DNA from: Pseudomonas azotoformans
GTDB taxonomy: Bacteria; Pseudomonadota; Gammaproteobacteria; Pseudomonadales; Pseudomonadaceae
DNA length: 64,000 bases
Direction: 5' to 3'
NCBI RefSeq assembly: GCF_900103345.1
Contig: NZ_LT629702.1
Span: forward strand, 5,006,501-5,070,500
Shown here: positions 1 through 10,906 of the stretch, piece by piece
Layout: each line of letters opens with the position of its first letter
Position numbering within the stretch: the stretch's first letter is position 1
The notes under the pieces: model-generated
The model's database searches: none
Seen by the model: the letters and a program-made list of their open reading frames with translations, nothing else
Told to the model about the DNA's origin: nothing
Program-made: the position numbers and the translations under genes

Positions 1-809
1 AGTTTACGCTGCAGGGCACGCAGGCCCATTTCCATGGCGAAGGCGATCAGGGCGATCACCAGAATCCCCAGCACCACCACATCGGTGACCAGGAACTGCG
101 CCGCCGACTGCACCATGAAGCCCAGGCCGCTGGTGGCCGCGATCAATTCTGCGGCGACCAATGTCGACCAACCCACACCCAGCCCGATGCGCACGCCGGT
201 GAGGATGTCGGGCAGTGCGCTCGGCAGGATCACATGGCGAATCAACTGGGCACGGGTGGCGCCCAACGACTGCGCCGCCCGCAGTTTGGCCGGGTCGACG
301 GTGCGCACGCCGGTGGCGGTGGCGATGGCAATCGGCGCAAAAATCGCAAGGTAGATCAGCAGCACCTTGGACAGCTCGCCGATGCCGCACCAGATCACGA
401 TCAGCGGCAGGTAGGCCAGCGGCGGGATCGGCCGGTAGAACTCGATCAGCGGGTCGAGGATGCCACGGGCGATTCGGTTGGAACCGATGGCGATCCCCAC
501 CGGCACGGCAGTCAGCACCGCAAAACCCAGGCCCAGGCCGATACGGCTGAGGCTCGCGCCCAGGTGTTGCCACAAGGTGGAATCCATATAGCCGCTGGTC
601 GCCAGCAGCCAGCCCTTTTGCAGCACGGCGGACGGCGGTGGCAGGAACAGCGGCTCGATCAAGTCGCTGGCGGTCACCGCCCACCAGAGGGCCAGCAACG
701 CGAACAGGGTCAACACGCTGATCCAACGCGTGCTCAGGCTGCGGCGTACCGGGACCACTGCGTGTGCCGCCGGTTTGGTCACCGTGGCGGGAAGTTCGAA
801 GCTGCTCAT
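1..809 (-). CDS. tauC: Taurine/sulfonate ABC transporter permease TauC (3' end cut by window)
   Basis: Inner-membrane permease of a sulfonate importer working with TauA and TauB in sulfur scavenging. The reading frame from the ATG at 809 gives 269 residues starting [13 protein letters not shown]. It has about six hydrophobic segments and the BPD-type cytoplasmic loop [19 protein letters not shown] near residue 190, which contacts the ATPase. Its ATG overlaps the tauB stop as ATGA, so the two are translationally coupled. The frame is still open at the window edge and ends ALQRKL; usual family length is about 275-280, so fewer than ten residues should be missing. A longer frame on this strand (4-903) is out of register and does not look like a permease. 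Substrate is inferred from the family and gene order; other alkanesulfonates are possible. Confidence 0.93.
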   Translation of the reverse strand, partial: MSSFELPATVTKPAAHAVVPVRRSLSTRWISVLTLFALLALWWAVTASDLIEPLFLPPPSAVLQKGWLLATSGYMDSTLWQHLGASLSRIGLGLGFAVLTAVPVGIAIGSNRIARGILDPLIEFYRPIPPLAYLPLIVIWCGIGELSKVLLIYLAIFAPIAIATATGVRTVDPAKLRAAQSLGATRAQLIRHVILPSALPDILTGVRIGLGVGWSTLVAAELIAATSGLGFMVQSAAQFLVTDVVVLGILVIALIAFAMEMGLRALQRK

Positions 810-1585
810 GCGGACACCTGGCGTTGAGAGAACACTTTGCCCAGCACGTGTTCGCGGGTTTCGATAAAGCGTGGGTCGGACTTGATCGCCCGCGCCGACT
901 CACCGGCGGCGTAGCGTTGGCCGAAGTCCAGGTGCAGGCGTTCGACGATCTGGCCGGGGTTGGGCGCCAGCAGGATCAGGTCGGTGGCGAGGAACACCGC
1001 TTCTTCGATGTCGTGGGTAATCAGGAATACCGGCTTGGCCGTGCGCCGCCAGACCTGCAGCAGCAATTCCTGCATCTGTTCGCGGGTGAAGGCATCAAGG
1101 GCGCCGAAGGGCTCGTCCATCAGCAGCACACGAGGGTCGGCCGCCAGGGCGCGGGCCAGCCCGACGCGTTGCTTCTGGCCGCCGGAAAGCTGCCAGATAC
1201 GGCGGCTGTCGAAACCGGCGAGGTCCACCAGCGTGAGCATTTCCCGGGCGCGTACTTCACGTTGCGCCTTGGGCACGCCAGCCAGCTCCAGGCCGAAGCC
1301 GACGTTGGCCAGCACGTCCTGCCAGGGCAGCAGGGCGTCGTCCTGGAACACCACGCCGCGTTCAGCACTGGGGCCTTTGACCGGCACGCCATCGAGGGTG
1401 ATGCGCCCGGCGCAAGGTTCGACGAAACCGGCAATCAGGTTCAACAGCGAAGTCTTGCCACTGCCGGACGGGCCGAGAGCCACCAGCAACTGCTGGGGCC
1501 CCAGGTCGAGTGAAATATCTGACAGTACCGGTTCTGTGGCGCCTGGGTACTGTGCGCTGATGCGCTCCAGCTGTAGCAAGGCCAT
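806..1585 (-). CDS. tauB: Taurine/sulfonate ABC transporter ATP-binding protein TauB
   Basis: Cytoplasmic ATPase that powers sulfonate uptake through TauC; 259 residues. Walker A is [16 protein letters not shown], the Q-loop is followed by [12 protein letters not shown], the signature is [15 protein letters not shown] and Walker [12 protein letters not shown], followed by the H-loop in LITHDIEEA. The start MALLQLERI at 1585 was preferred over an in-frame start 24 codons upstream because GGGAG lies about ten bases before it and the family alignment begins here. It is 16 bases downstream of tauA and overlaps tauC by four bases, forming one operon. Confidence 0.95.
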   Translation of the reverse strand: MALLQLERISAQYPGATEPVLSDISLDLGPQQLLVALGPSGSGKTSLLNLIAGFVEPCAGRITLDGVPVKGPSAERGVVFQDDALLPWQDVLANVGFGLELAGVPKAQREVRAREMLTLVDLAGFDSRRIWQLSGGQKQRVGLARALAADPRVLLMDEPFGALDAFTREQMQELLLQVWRRTAKPVFLITHDIEEAVFLATDLILLAPNPGQIVERLHLDFGQRYAAGESARAIKSDPRFIETREHVLGKVFSQRQVSA

Positions 1586-1601
1586 CGCTATGAACTCCCG
1601 A

Positions 1602-2579
1602 TCAATGGGTGATGAATTTGGCGCTGACGTAAGGGGCGTAGTCCGGCAGTACAGCATCGACCTTGCCTTGTTCCTTGAGGAACGCGGCGGTGTCGGTCAC
1701 GGCTTTGGTGGTCGGTGCGCCCAGCAGGGTCACCTGGTCAGCGGCCAGCGGGTAGACGTTGCCTTGCAGCAGCAGTGGGATGTCGCTGGCCTTGGCGCCG
1801 GAGAGTTTCACCAGTTTGTCGACGTTGCCTTTATCGGCGAGCCAGGCTTGTGGGTCTTTGCGGTAGGCGGCGTAGGCATCCAGGGTGACTTTGGCGAACG
1901 CGGTGACGATTTCCGGGTGCTTCTCGGCGAAGTCCTTGCGCACGATCCAGGCATCGAAGGTTGGCGCGCCAAACTTGGCCAGTTCGCCGGAAGTGATCAG
2001 CACCTTGCCGTTTTCCTTGGCCACGCCCAAGGCGGGGTCCCACACGTAGGTGGCGTCGATGTCACCGCGCTTCCAGGCGGCGATGATCGCTGGTGGCGCG
2101 AGGTTGAGGATGGTCACTTTGGACGGGTCGATGTTCCAGTGCTTCAGGGCGGCCAGCAGGCTGTAGTGCCCGGTGGACACGAAGGGCACAGCGACTTTCT
2201 TGCCAACCAGGTCCTGCGGGCTGTTGATGCCCGAGCCATTGCGGGCCACCAGGGCTTCGGCGCCGCCGATCTGGGTGGCTACGAGGAAGGTTTCCACCGG
2301 TACTTTACGGGTGATGGCCGCAGTCAGCGGGCTGGAACCGAGGTAGCCGATCTGCACGTCGCCGGAGGCGATGGCGGCGATGATGTCGGCACCGTTGTCG
2401 AATTTGCGCCAGTTGATCTTGGCGTGGGTGGCTTTTTCATAGGCGCCATCGGCTTGGGCGACTTTGGCCGGGTCCACGGTGGTCTGGTAGGCGATGGTTA
2501 CATCCGCCGCCTGGGCAAACAGGCTGGCACCGGCCAGGGACAATGCGGCCAGGAGGCGCAGAGGGGTTAACAGTTTCAA
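1602..2579 (-). CDS. tauA: Taurine/sulfonate periplasmic binding protein TauA
   Basis: Periplasmic receptor that delivers taurine or related sulfonates to TauBC; 325 residues from a TTG start. An N-terminal signal peptide ([17 protein letters not shown]) precedes the mature start near [16 protein letters not shown], which is typical of TauA. The TTG at 2579 is chosen because AGGAGC sits six bases before it, inside the first codons of a longer ATG-started frame (2594) that has no good ribosome site. First gene of the tauABC operon. The upstream gap holds a 21-base inverted repeat that could be an operator for a sulfur-limitation regulator such as CysB; that is inference. Confidence 0.93.
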   Translation of the reverse strand: MKLLTPLRLLAALSLAGASLFAQAADVTIAYQTTVDPAKVAQADGAYEKATHAKINWRKFDNGADIIAAIASGDVQIGYLGSSPLTAAITRKVPVETFLVATQIGGAEALVARNGSGINSPQDLVGKKVAVPFVSTGHYSLLAALKHWNIDPSKVTILNLAPPAIIAAWKRGDIDATYVWDPALGVAKENGKVLITSGELAKFGAPTFDAWIVRKDFAEKHPEIVTAFAKVTLDAYAAYRKDPQAWLADKGNVDKLVKLSGAKASDIPLLLQGNVYPLAADQVTLLGAPTTKAVTDTAAFLKEQGKVDAVLPDYAPYVSAKFITH

Positions 2580-2643
2580 GGGGAAGCTCCTCAATCAGGC
2601 GGCCGAGGGTCGGCGTGTGAGGAGACTAAATGATCTAAGAATC

Positions 2644-2664
2644 CGAAAATAAATAACATTTTCG
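2644..2664. promoter_or_regulatory. Inverted repeat upstream of tauA
   Basis: CGAAAAT, seven bases, then ATTTTCG: a perfect 7-base dyad about 65 bases before the tauA start in an AT-rich stretch. Placement suits an operator or activator site for the tau operon. The binding protein cannot be told from sequence. Confidence 0.4.
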
Positions 2665-2715
2665 AATTAGCTTATGAGGAGAATAGAGAGCGCCGAACAT
2701 GAATTGAAATGAGGT

Positions 2716-2812
2716 CAAATGTGGGAGGGGGCTTGCCCCCGATAGCAGAGTGTCAGCCACTGTATAGGTAGCTGACCCACCGCCATCGGGGGCAAGCCCC
2801 CTCCCACATTTG
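2716..2812. repeat. REPIN, GTGGGAGGGGGCTTGC class
   Basis: Two REP units in inverted orientation: CAAATGTGGGAGGGGGCTTG on the left and its reverse complement on the right, around a variable centre. It lies between the gshA stop and the tauA promoter and could end gshA transcription. This is the mobile doublet form described for P. fluorescens. Confidence 0.9.
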
Positions 2813-2829
2813 CCCCGGTTTCGGCTTAC

Positions 2830-4413
2830 TTAGTTGCTGATGGCCAGGATGCTGGCCTGGTACGAGCCGACAAACACGTCAAAGTCGCCGACTTCGTTCT
2901 GCTCCAGCTCGGCTTGCTGTGCCAGTGAGGCGCGCGCGAGTTCTTCAAAACGCGCCTGCTCTTCAGCCGCCAGCGGCTCCTTGCGGAAATGCTCCGCGTG
3001 CAACTGGCTCTGATGCAGGGAGAATTGCGCAAAGCTCTCTTTACGCTCGGCCATCGCCGCCAGCACCTGGGCCGACGGGGTCAGGGACGAATCGTTGACC
3101 TTGGCCAACTGGGCGTCGAGCGCCTGGCTGTGCTCGGTGATGCCGTGGCTCTCATCCAGCAAGGCAGCCAGTGGCGCAATCTGTTCGAGCAGCTCGGCGG
3201 CCCATTCCTTCATGTCCACCGGCTGGCCCTGGCGTTGCAGTTGCAGGCCCGGACGGCGACCTTCCTTGACTACGCTGAGGAAGTTGGAGGTGGCATTGCC
3301 GCACTCGTTGTTGGCGAACAGCGGGCTGTCGTTCAGTGCGCAGAACAGCAGGAAGGCGTCGAGGAAGCGCGACTCTTGCAAGTCGATGCCCATCGGCAGG
3401 AACGGGTTGATGTCCAGGCAGCGCACTTCAATGTACTGGATGCCACGGGCCATCAGCGCCTGGATCGGCCGCTCGCCAGTGTAGGTCACGCGCTTGGGGC
3501 GGATGTTGGAGTAGTACTCGTTTTCGATCTGCAGGATGTTGGTGTTGAGCTGTACCCACTCACCGTCCTTGTGCGTGCCGATTTCGACGTAGGGCGCGTA
3601 GGGCGTTGCCACCGCTTCGCGCAGGCTGTCGGTGTAGCTGGCCAGGTCGTTGTAGCACGGCGTGAGGCCGGCCTGGGCGTTGCTCTGGTAACCCAGGTCA
3701 CTCATGCGCAGGCTGGTGGCGTAGGGCAGGTACAGGGTATCGGCGTCGAGTACTTCCAACTGGTGCGAACGACCACGCAGGAACCCGGCGTCCAGGGCAG
3801 GCGAAGCACCGAACAGGTACATCAACAGCCAGCTGTAGCGGCGGAAGTTACGGATCAGCGCGATATAGGCGTTGGACTGGTAGTCGCGGTCGGTGCCGAC
3901 AAACCCTTCGGTTTCCTTGAGCAACGGCCACAGCGCCTCGGGCAACGAGAAGTTGTAGTGGATCCCGGCGATGCACTGCATGGTCTTGCCGTAACGCAGG
4001 GCCAGGCCTTTGCGATACACGTACTTGAGCTGTCCGATATTGGACGTGCCGTAGTAGGCAATCGGGATGTCTTCCTCGGCCGGCAACGGGCACGGCATCG
4101 AGGGGCTCCACAGGTATTCGCTGCCGAGCTTGGTGTAGGCAAAGCGATGGATCTTGTCCAGGCTGCTCAGGGTATCGGCCGGGTTGGGCAGGGCGGGAGT
4201 GATGAACTCCAGCAGCGATTCCGAGTAGTCGGTGGTGATCTGTTCGTGGGTCAACGCGGCGCCCAGGGCTTCGGGGTGCGGCGTTTGCGCCAGTCGACCC
4301 TCACCGGTGACACGCAGGCATTCGCGCTCGATGCCGTGCAAGCACTGCTCTAGCAGGGAGAGGTGTTCGCGCTTGCCGAGCAGGGCCAGGCGGCGGTTGA
4401 GAAGTTCGCTCAA
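2830..4413 (-). CDS. gshA: Glutamate-cysteine ligase
   Basis: First and rate-limiting enzyme of glutathione synthesis: ATP-dependent joining of L-glutamate gamma-carboxyl to L-cysteine, in the cytosol. The 527-residue product begins M(TTG)[13 protein letters not shown] and carries the gamma-proteobacterial GshA hallmarks [24 protein letters not shown] and [10 protein letters not shown]. The TTG start at 4413 is chosen because AAGGA lies seven bases upstream; a GTG five codons earlier would place that ribosome site inside the gene. The length equals what is usual for Pseudomonas GshA. It is transcribed alone on the minus strand between the thioesterase and tauA. Confidence 0.95.
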   Translation of the reverse strand: MSELLNRRLALLGKREHLSLLEQCLHGIERECLRVTGEGRLAQTPHPEALGAALTHEQITTDYSESLLEFITPALPNPADTLSSLDKIHRFAYTKLGSEYLWSPSMPCPLPAEEDIPIAYYGTSNIGQLKYVYRKGLALRYGKTMQCIAGIHYNFSLPEALWPLLKETEGFVGTDRDYQSNAYIALIRNFRRYSWLLMYLFGASPALDAGFLRGRSHQLEVLDADTLYLPYATSLRMSDLGYQSNAQAGLTPCYNDLASYTDSLREAVATPYAPYVEIGTHKDGEWVQLNTNILQIENEYYSNIRPKRVTYTGERPIQALMARGIQYIEVRCLDINPFLPMGIDLQESRFLDAFLLFCALNDSPLFANNECGNATSNFLSVVKEGRRPGLQLQRQGQPVDMKEWAAELLEQIAPLAALLDESHGITEHSQALDAQLAKVNDSSLTPSAQVLAAMAERKESFAQFSLHQSQLHAEHFRKEPLAAEEQARFEELARASLAQQAELEQNEVGDFDVFVGSYQASILAISN

Positions 4414-4627
4414 GTTGGATTCCTTCACGCGTCAGTCGCCCCAATATGGGGGTGGGCAGGACGGTCTACAAGGGTGAAGTTGAAACTGGCGTGATCGCCT
4501 GGTTTTGAGTCGATTTGACCCGCTCTGAATATGCCGACTTCACTCCATGAATTTGGCTACAGCGCAGCGAGAAAATTCCGACGCCGTTAGTGCAGCGCCG
4601 AAATTAACTCAAATCGGGGGTGGGGAG

Positions 4628-5011
4628 CTATAGGACAGCGAACGTGCCCTGTGCTTTTGCGACAAGTCTTTCGTCCTGATACACCTCCGCCTCGACCACC
4701 AGCGTGCGGCGGCCGGCATGAATCACCCGGCTGGTGCACAGCACGTCACCGTCCGACACGGCGCGGATGTAATTGATCTTGCACTCGATGGTCGCGCTCT
4801 GCTGGTCGAAACCATGGGAACTGGAACAGGCCAGCCCCATCGTGATGTCCACCAGGCTGAAAATCGCCCCACCATGGAGCTTGCCCGCGCGGTTGCGCAG
4901 TTGCGGCTCCAGGGTCAGGGCCACCTCGGCAACGCCTTCTTCAAGGCGTTGCAGGCGGCAGCCGATCAGTTCGCTGAAGGCGCTCTGGGTCAAGCCGGCC
5001 GGGATTTCCAT
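4628..5011 (-). CDS. PaaI-family hotdog thioesterase
   Basis: Predicted acyl-CoA thioesterase of 127 residues with a single hotdog fold. The catalytic-region signature is NRAGKLHGGAIFSLVDITMG, in which the HGG and following Asp are typical of the PaaI/YbdB group. The ATG at 5011 overlaps the stop of tex (ATGA), so the gene is translated as part of the tex transcript. The same tex-thioesterase-gshA order is known in P. aeruginosa. Substrate is unknown; aryl- or medium-chain acyl-CoA are possible. Confidence 0.85.
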   Translation of the reverse strand: MEIPAGLTQSAFSELIGCRLQRLEEGVAEVALTLEPQLRNRAGKLHGGAIFSLVDITMGLACSSSHGFDQQSATIECKINYIRAVSDGDVLCTSRVIHAGRRTLVVEAEVYQDERLVAKAQGTFAVL

Positions 5012-7347
5012 CAACGTTTCTTCAGCTGTTTGGCGTTGGCGAACAGCGAGGCCATGGCGTTGTTGCTTGGCGCGGCGGTGGCGGTTTCCTTGCGCGGTGC
5101 GTTGTTTTCAGAGCGGTTCTGCGACTGGCGCGGTGCCGAGCCTGGGCGTGCGCCGCGGGCACCGTCGATTTTCTCGCCGGGGGTGTCGCTCATGCGCATC
5201 GACAGGCCGACGCGTTTGCGCGGGATGTCGACTTCCATGACCTTGACCTTGACCACGTCACCGGCTTTGACCGCTTCGCGGGGATCCTTGATGAATTTCT
5301 CCGAAAGCGCGGAGATGTGCACCAAACCGTCCTGATGCACGCCGATGTCCACAAAGGCGCCGAAGTTGGTCACGTTAGTCACCACGCCTTCGAGGATCAT
5401 GCCCGGTTGCAGGTCCTTGAGGTCTTCGACACCGTCCTGGAACTCGGCGGTCTTGAACTCGGGACGTGGGTCGCGACCCGGTTTTTCCAGTTCTTGCAGG
5501 ATGTCGGTGATGGTCGGTACGCCGAAGGTTTCGTCGGTGTACTTCTTGGGATCCAGGCGCTTGAGGAACGCGGCGTCGCCGATCAGCGAACGGATGTCGC
5601 GGTCGGTCTCGGCAGCAATGCGTTGCACCAGCGGGTAGGCTTCCGGGTGGACCGCAGACGCATCAAGCGGGTTGTCGCCATTCATGACGCGCAGGAAGCC
5701 GGCGGCCTGTTCGAAGGTTTTTTCACCCAGGCGTGCGACTTTTTTCAGCGCGGCGCGGGTTTTGAACGCGCCGTTTTCGTCACGATGGCTGACGATGTTC
5801 TGCGCCAGGGTGGCGTTGAGGCCGGAGATTCGCGCCAGCAGTGCCACGGAGGCAGTGTTCACGTCCACGCCCACGGCGTTTACGCAGTCTTCGACCACCG
5901 CATCCAGGCCGCGCGCCAGTTTCAGCTGCGACACGTCGTGCTGGTACTGGCCGACACCGATGGATTTAGGGTCGATTTTCACCAGCTCGGCCAACGGGTC
6001 CTGCAGGCGACGGGCGATGGATACCGCGCCACGGATCGACACGTCGAGGTCAGGGAATTCCTTGGATGCCAGTTCCGACGCGGAGTACACCGAAGCGCCG
6101 GCCTCGGAAACCATGACCTTGGTCATCTTCATGGCTGGGTATTTTTTGATCAGTTCGGCGGCCAGTTTATCGGTCTCGCGGCTGGCGGTGCCGTTGCCGA
6201 TGGCGATCAGGTCCACCGCGTGTTTGGCGCACAGGGCGGCCAGGATCGCCAGGGTCTGGTCCCACTTGTTGTGCGGCACATGCGGATACACCGTGGCGTG
6301 GTCCAACAGTTTGCCGGTGGCGTCGACCACGGCGACCTTGCAGCCGGTACGCAGGCCCGGGTCGAGGCCCAGGGTCGCGCGCGGGCCGGCCGGGGCAGCC
6401 AGCAGCAGGTCGTGCAGGTTGTGGGCGAACACGTTGATCGCCTCGGTTTCGGCGCCGTCGCGCAATTCGCCGAGCAGGTCGGTTTCCAGGTGGGTGTAGA
6501 GCTTGACCTTCCAGGTCCAGCGCACCACTTCGCCGAGCCACTTGTCCGCAGGACGGTTCTGATTCTGGATGCCGAATTGTTGACCGATCATGCCCTCGCA
6601 CGGGTGCATGGTGCCTGGCAATTCGTCGCCGACCTTCAGCGCGGAGCTGAGAATGCCTTCGTTGCGGCCACGGAAAATCGCCAGCGCGCGGTGGGACGGC
6701 ATGCTTTTCAGCGGCTCGTCGTGTTCGAAGTAATCGCGGAACTTGGCGCCTTCTTCCTCTTTGCCGGCGATGACGCGGGCGCTGAGGATGGCTTCCTGCT
6801 TCAGGTAGCTGCGCAGTTTTTCCAGCAGGCTGGCGTCTTCGGCAAAGCGCTCCATGAGGATGTACTTGGCGCCTTCGAGGGCGGCCTTGACGTCGGCGAC
6901 GCCTTTTTCTGCATCAATGAAGCGGGCGGCTTCAACTTCCGGGGCCAGCGACGGGTCGTTGAACAGACCGTCGGCCAGCTCGCCCAGGCCGGCTTCCAGG
7001 GCGATCTGGCCCTTGGTGCGACGCTTCTGTTTGTACGGCAGGTAGAGGTCTTCGAGGCGGGTCTTGGTGTCGGCGAGCTTGATGTCGCGCTCGAGTTGTG
7101 GGGTCAACTTGCCCTGTTCCTCGATGCTGGCGAGGATGCTGATGCGCCGTTCGTCGAGTTCTCGCAGGTAGCGCAGGCGCTCTTCCAGGTGACGCAGTTG
7201 GGTGTCGTCGAGGCTGCCGGTCACTTCTTTACGGTAACGGGCGATGAAGGGCACCGTGGAGCCTTCATCCAGTAGAGCGACGGCCGCTTCGACCTGTTGT
7301 GGGCGTACACCGAGTTCCTCGGCGATGCGGCTGTTGATGCTGTCCAT
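5011..7347 (-). CDS. tex: Transcription accessory protein Tex (S1 RNA-binding)
   Basis: Large RNA-binding protein of 778 residues related to eukaryotic Spt6, thought to act in transcription or RNA turnover. Domain order: N-terminal helical Tex region ([13 protein letters not shown]), YqgF-like RNase H fold around [18 protein letters not shown], helix-hairpin-helix ([17 protein letters not shown]), and a C-terminal S1 domain ([19 protein letters not shown]). The tail after S1 is rich in Arg, Asn and Ser and probably disordered. The start [12 protein letters not shown] at 7347 has AGGTGG upstream; an extension to 7593 lacks family similarity. It is divergent from ompR. Confidence 0.95.
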   Translation of the reverse strand: MDSINSRIAEELGVRPQQVEAAVALLDEGSTVPFIARYRKEVTGSLDDTQLRHLEERLRYLRELDERRISILASIEEQGKLTPQLERDIKLADTKTRLEDLYLPYKQKRRTKGQIALEAGLGELADGLFNDPSLAPEVEAARFIDAEKGVADVKAALEGAKYILMERFAEDASLLEKLRSYLKQEAILSARVIAGKEEEGAKFRDYFEHDEPLKSMPSHRALAIFRGRNEGILSSALKVGDELPGTMHPCEGMIGQQFGIQNQNRPADKWLGEVVRWTWKVKLYTHLETDLLGELRDGAETEAINVFAHNLHDLLLAAPAGPRATLGLDPGLRTGCKVAVVDATGKLLDHATVYPHVPHNKWDQTLAILAALCAKHAVDLIAIGNGTASRETDKLAAELIKKYPAMKMTKVMVSEAGASVYSASELASKEFPDLDVSIRGAVSIARRLQDPLAELVKIDPKSIGVGQYQHDVSQLKLARGLDAVVEDCVNAVGVDVNTASVALLARISGLNATLAQNIVSHRDENGAFKTRAALKKVARLGEKTFEQAAGFLRVMNGDNPLDASAVHPEAYPLVQRIAAETDRDIRSLIGDAAFLKRLDPKKYTDETFGVPTITDILQELEKPGRDPRPEFKTAEFQDGVEDLKDLQPGMILEGVVTNVTNFGAFVDIGVHQDGLVHISALSEKFIKDPREAVKAGDVVKVKVMEVDIPRKRVGLSMRMSDTPGEKIDGARGARPGSAPRQSQNRSENNAPRKETATAAPSNNAMASLFANAKQLKKR

Positions 7348-7704
7348 AAAACCACCTGAAATTCTGAAAAGCAGCTCGCAGGCCCGGAAAACAAGGCCCT
7401 GGGAGGCTGGTTGAGCGGCCCGACTGGCGCCGCTGCCTGGGTCAAGAGGCAGCCTATTGACCCTCGAAATCGAAAAATTCGCGACAAGCGGGTGAAAAAA
7501 GCCTCGGCAGCAAACGGTAACGATCTGACGTTGCCCTGCACGGCGGCGGCGCATTATAACCAGCGTTCTGTCCTTGGGGGGGATTGCGCCCACGGTTGTA
7601 GGGCGCGGGTACGCTGGCGGTAGAGGAAAAATCTGCTAACAATGCACACGGTGCGTATAACGGCAGCTAGGCCATAATGCGCGCCGAGATAAGAGGAGCA
7701 TCCA
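7348..7704. promoter_or_regulatory. Intergenic region between divergent tex and ompR
   Basis: 357 bases without a convincing gene. The minus strand contains TATAAT (7553-7558), a possible -10 for tex giving a leader of about 200 bases. On the plus strand CATAAT (7673-7678) lies just before ompR, whose ribosome site is AAGAGGAGC. No terminator or tRNA was seen. Confidence 0.4.
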
Positions 7705-8445
7705 ATGAGCAGCACTGCACAAACTGCTGAAGGCGAAAAAATTCTCATCGTTGATGATGATCCGGGGCTGAGCAGCCTGCTGGAGCGTTTCTTCAACTCC
7801 AAGGGCTACCGTGCCCGCGCGGTGCCGAACACCGAGCAGATGGACCGCCTGCTGGGGCGCGAAGTCTTCAACCTGGTCGTACTCGACCTCATGCTGCCCG
7901 GTGAAGACGGCCTGAGCGCCTGCAAGCGCCTGCGCGGCGCGAACAACCAGATTCCAATCATCATGCTCACCGCCAAGGGTGATGAGCTGAGCCGTATCAA
8001 GGGCCTCGAACTGGGCGCTGATGACTACCTGGCCAAGCCCTTCAACCCTGACGAGCTGATGGCACGGGTCAAGGCCGTACTGCGTCGCCAGGCCCCGCCG
8101 GTGCCGGGCGCACCGGGCAGCGAAGACGAAAGTGTCACCTTTGGCGACTACGAACTGTCGCTGGCGACCCGTGAGCTCAAGCGTGGCGATGAAGTACACA
8201 TGCTCACTACCGGCGAATTCGCCGTGCTCAAGGCCCTGGTGATGAACGCTCGCCAGCCGCTGACCCGCGACAAACTGATGAACCTGGCCCGTGGCCGGGA
8301 ATGGGACGCACTGGAGCGTTCTATCGACGTGCAGATCTCCCGACTGCGTCGGATGATCGAGCCGGACCCCTCCAAGCCGCGGTATATCCAGACAGTGTGG
8401 GGCGTGGGTTATGTGTTTGTGCCGGATGGCAACAAAACCAGTTGA
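7705..8445 (+). CDS. ompR: OmpR-family response regulator (AmgR-like)
   Basis: DNA-binding response regulator of 246 residues. The receiver domain has acidic pocket DDDPG near residues 17-21, phospho-acceptor D61 in VVLDLMLPG, and K in LAKPFNPDEL. The C-terminal winged helix (from about residue 145) ends SRLRRMIEPDPSKPRYIQTVWGVGY. It precedes the sensor kinase by 116 bases. Synteny with tex matches P. aeruginosa amgR, whose system answers membrane stress and aminoglycosides; whether this copy does the same is inference. Confidence 0.95.
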   Translation: MSSTAQTAEGEKILIVDDDPGLSSLLERFFNSKGYRARAVPNTEQMDRLLGREVFNLVVLDLMLPGEDGLSACKRLRGANNQIPIIMLTAKGDELSRIKGLELGADDYLAKPFNPDELMARVKAVLRRQAPPVPGAPGSEDESVTFGDYELSLATRELKRGDEVHMLTTGEFAVLKALVMNARQPLTRDKLMNLARGREWDALERSIDVQISRLRRMIEPDPSKPRYIQTVWGVGYVFVPDGNKTS

Positions 8446-8561
8446 CCGATGATTTGCAGTACGGGCCTCCCGGTGCCTGACTCCACGAGGGTCGACGGGA
8501 TGCCCGGCGTCTGCAATTCTGCGAGCGCCGCTCGTTTCTGCAAGGTATCCAGCTGTCTTCT

Positions 8562-9875
8562 ATGAAAACCCCGTTGTGGTTCCCCCAAAGTTTCTTCTCC
8601 CGCACCCTCTGGCTGGTGCTGATCGTCGTTCTCTTTTCCAAAGCACTCACGCTGGTTTATCTGTTGATGAACGAGGACGTGCTGGTAGATCGACAATACA
8701 GTCACGGCGTAGCCCTGACGCTGCGTGCCTATTGGGCGGCTGACCCGGAGAATCGCGAGAAAATCGCCAAGGCTGCGACGCTGGTACGTGTAGCAGGAGC
8801 GGGTGTGCCGGAGGGCGAGCAACATTGGCCCTACAGTGAGATCTACCAGCGCCAGATGCAGGCCGAGCTGGGTGAAGACACCGAGGTGCGGTTGCGCATG
8901 CATGTATCGCCGGCATTGTGGGTGCGTGCGCCGAGCCTGGGTGAGGACTGGTTGAAAGTGCCGTTGTATCCACATCCGCTGCGGGGGCAGAAGATCTGGA
9001 ACGTGCTGGGTTGGTTCCTGGCGATCGGGTTGCTTTCCACCGCGTCGGCGTGGATTTTCGTTCGACAGCTCAACCAGCCGCTCAAGCGTCTTGTGTTTGC
9101 AGCCCGCCAATTGGGCCAGGGGCGAAGTGTGCGCCTGCCGGTCAGCGATACGCCCAGCGAGATGACCGAGGTGTATGGCGCGTTCAACCAGATGGCAGAA
9201 GACGTCGAACAGGCTGGGCGTGAGCGCGAGTTGATGCTGGCGGGGGTCTCCCACGACTTGCGTACACCATTGACGCGATTGCGCCTGTCGCTGGAGTTGA
9301 TGGGCAACCATACCGATCTCACCGATGATATGGTCCGCGACATCGAGGACATGGACGCGATTCTCGACCAGTTCCTGGCGTTTATCCGCGATGGCCGGGA
9401 CGAGATCGTGGAAGAAGTCGACCTGACGGACCTGGTGCGTGAGGTGGTCGCGCCCTATAACCAGAACGGTGAACAGGTGCGTATGCGCCTGGAGCCGATC
9501 CAACCGTTTGCGCTGCGTCGGGTATCTATGAAGCGCCTGTTGAACAACCTGATAGGCAACGCCTTGCACCACGCCGGTTCCGATGTGGAGGTGGCGGCGT
9601 ATGTGTCTGGCGACAGTGCAGCGCCCTATGTGGTGCTGAGTGTGATGGACCGGGGGGCGGGCATCGACCCGGATGAGCTGGAAGGCATCTTCAACCCCTT
9701 CACCCGAGGCGACCGTGCCCGGGGTGGCAAGGGTACTGGCCTCGGGTTGGCAATTGTGCGGCGGATTGCCTCGATGCATGGTGGCAATGTTGAGTTGCGC
9801 AACCGCGAAGAGGGTGGCCTGGAGGCGCGGGTGCGCTTGCCGCTTGGGCTGATGTTGCCCCGCGACGCGGTCTAA
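8562..9875 (+). CDS. envZ: EnvZ-family sensor histidine kinase (AmgS-like)
   Basis: Inner-membrane sensor kinase of 437 residues, partner of the preceding regulator. Two membrane segments (about residues 14-36 and 150-170) flank a periplasmic domain. A HAMP linker follows (RQLNQPLKRLVFAARQLG), then the HisKA box AGVSHDLRTPLTRLR with H231. The ATPase domain has the N box NNLIGNALHHAG, G1 MDRGAGIDPDEL and G2 GGKGTGLGLAIV, so it looks catalytically complete. Convergent with rimK, separated by a REPIN. Confidence 0.95.
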   Translation: MKTPLWFPQSFFSRTLWLVLIVVLFSKALTLVYLLMNEDVLVDRQYSHGVALTLRAYWAADPENREKIAKAATLVRVAGAGVPEGEQHWPYSEIYQRQMQAELGEDTEVRLRMHVSPALWVRAPSLGEDWLKVPLYPHPLRGQKIWNVLGWFLAIGLLSTASAWIFVRQLNQPLKRLVFAARQLGQGRSVRLPVSDTPSEMTEVYGAFNQMAEDVEQAGRERELMLAGVSHDLRTPLTRLRLSLELMGNHTDLTDDMVRDIEDMDAILDQFLAFIRDGRDEIVEEVDLTDLVREVVAPYNQNGEQVRMRLEPIQPFALRRVSMKRLLNNLIGNALHHAGSDVEVAAYVSGDSAAPYVVLSVMDRGAGIDPDELEGIFNPFTRGDRARGGKGTGLGLAIVRRIASMHGGNVELRNREEGGLEARVRLPLGLMLPRDAV

Positions 9876-9888
9876 GCACCGACACAGG

Positions 9889-9984
9889 TCAAATGTGGGA
9901 GCGGGCTTGCCCGCGAATGCAGGGGGTCAGTCGATACATATTTGACTGATCCACCGCTTTCGCGAGCAAGCCCGCTCCCACACT
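9889..9984. repeat. REPIN, GTGGGAGCGGGCTTGC class
   Basis: Inverted REP pair: TCAAATGTGGGAGCGGGCTT on the left and GCAAGCCCGCTCCCACACTG on the right, around a diverged centre. It sits in the convergent gap between envZ and rimK and may terminate transcription in both directions. Confidence 0.88.
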
Positions 9985-10000
9985 GGTTTGTGGCGGTTGA

Positions 10001-10906
10001 TCAGCCCTTGCCCTTGGTCCTGGTCATATTCGGCCCACCATTCTTCTCCAGATGCTGAATGATGATCCCCGCCACATCCTTCCCGGTGGTGGTCTCAATG
10101 CCTTCCAGGCCCGGCGACGAATTCACCTCCATCACCAGTGGCCCGTGGTTGGAGCGCAAGATATCCACCCCCGCCACGGCCAACCCCATGACCTTGGCCG
10201 CCCGCAGTGCGGTCATGCGTTCTTCCGGGGTGATCTTGATCAGGCTGGCGCTGCCGCCACGGTGCAGGTTGGAGCGGAACTCCCCCGGCTTGGCCTGGCG
10301 CTTCATCGCCGCAATCACCTTGTCGCCCACCACAAAGCAGCGGATATCCGCACCGCCAGCTTCCTTGATGTATTCCTGCACCATGATGTTCTGCTTGAGG
10401 CCCATGAACGCTTCGATCACCGATTCCGCCGCCGTCGCGGTTTCACACAGCACCACGCCGATACCCTGGGTGCCTTCCAGCACTTTGATCACCAGCGGCG
10501 CGCCATTGACCATGTCGATAAGGTCAGGGATGTCGTCGGGGGAGTGGGCGAAGCCAGTCACTGGTAGGCCGATACCGCGGCGCGACAGCAGCTGCAGGGA
10601 GCGCAGCTTGTCCCGTGAACGGGCAATAGCGACCGACTCATTAAGGGGAAACACCCCCATCATTTCAAACTGGCGCAACACTGCGCAGCCATAAAACGTC
10701 ACCGAAGCACCGATACGGGGGATCACTGCATCAAACCCCTCCAGCGGCTTGCCCCGGTAGTGGATCTGCGGCTTGTGACTGGCAATGTTCATATAGGCAC
10801 GCAACGTGTCGATCACCACCATTTCGTGGCCACGTTCGGTGCCGGCCTCAACCAGGCGGCGGGTGGAATACAGACGCGGGTTTCGCGACAGCACAGCAAT
10901 CTTCAT
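10001..10906 (-). CDS. rimK: Ribosomal protein S6 glutamate ligase RimK
   Basis: ATP-grasp enzyme of 301 residues that adds glutamates to the C-terminus of ribosomal protein S6. Visible features: N-terminal [21 protein letters not shown]-binding [17 protein letters not shown], the substrate loop [20 protein letters not shown] and the metal-binding [14 protein letters not shown]. The ATG overlaps the stop of rimB (ATGA). In P. fluorescens the rimABK operon alters ribosome composition and affects motility and root colonisation, with RimK activity modulated by c-di-GMP and its partners. The order rimA-rimB-rimK is intact here. Confidence 0.95.
   Translation of the reverse strand: MKIAVLSRNPRLYSTRRLVEAGTERGHEMVVIDTLRAYMNIASHKPQIHYRGKPLEGFDAVIPRIGASVTFYGCAVLRQFEMMGVFPLNESVAIARSRDKLRSLQLLSRRGIGLPVTGFAHSPDDIPDLIDMVNGAPLVIKVLEGTQGIGVVLCETATAAESVIEAFMGLKQNIMVQEYIKEAGGADIRCFVVGDKVIAAMKRQAKPGEFRSNLHRGGSASLIKITPEERMTALRAAKVMGLAVAGVDILRSNHGPLVMEVNSSPGLEGIETTTGKDVAGIIIQHLEKNGGPNMTRTKGKG

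Noticed and set aside
4..903. Long minus-strand frame across tauC
   Set aside because: It is out of register with the recognisable permease and is Arg/Pro/Ala-rich, a typical shadow frame in GC-rich DNA.
5317..7275. 652-codon frame antisense to tex
   Set aside because: Composition follows the third-position GC of tex, with no domain and no ribosome site.
8409..9779. 456-codon frame antisense to envZ
   Set aside because: envZ motifs are complete on the plus strand.
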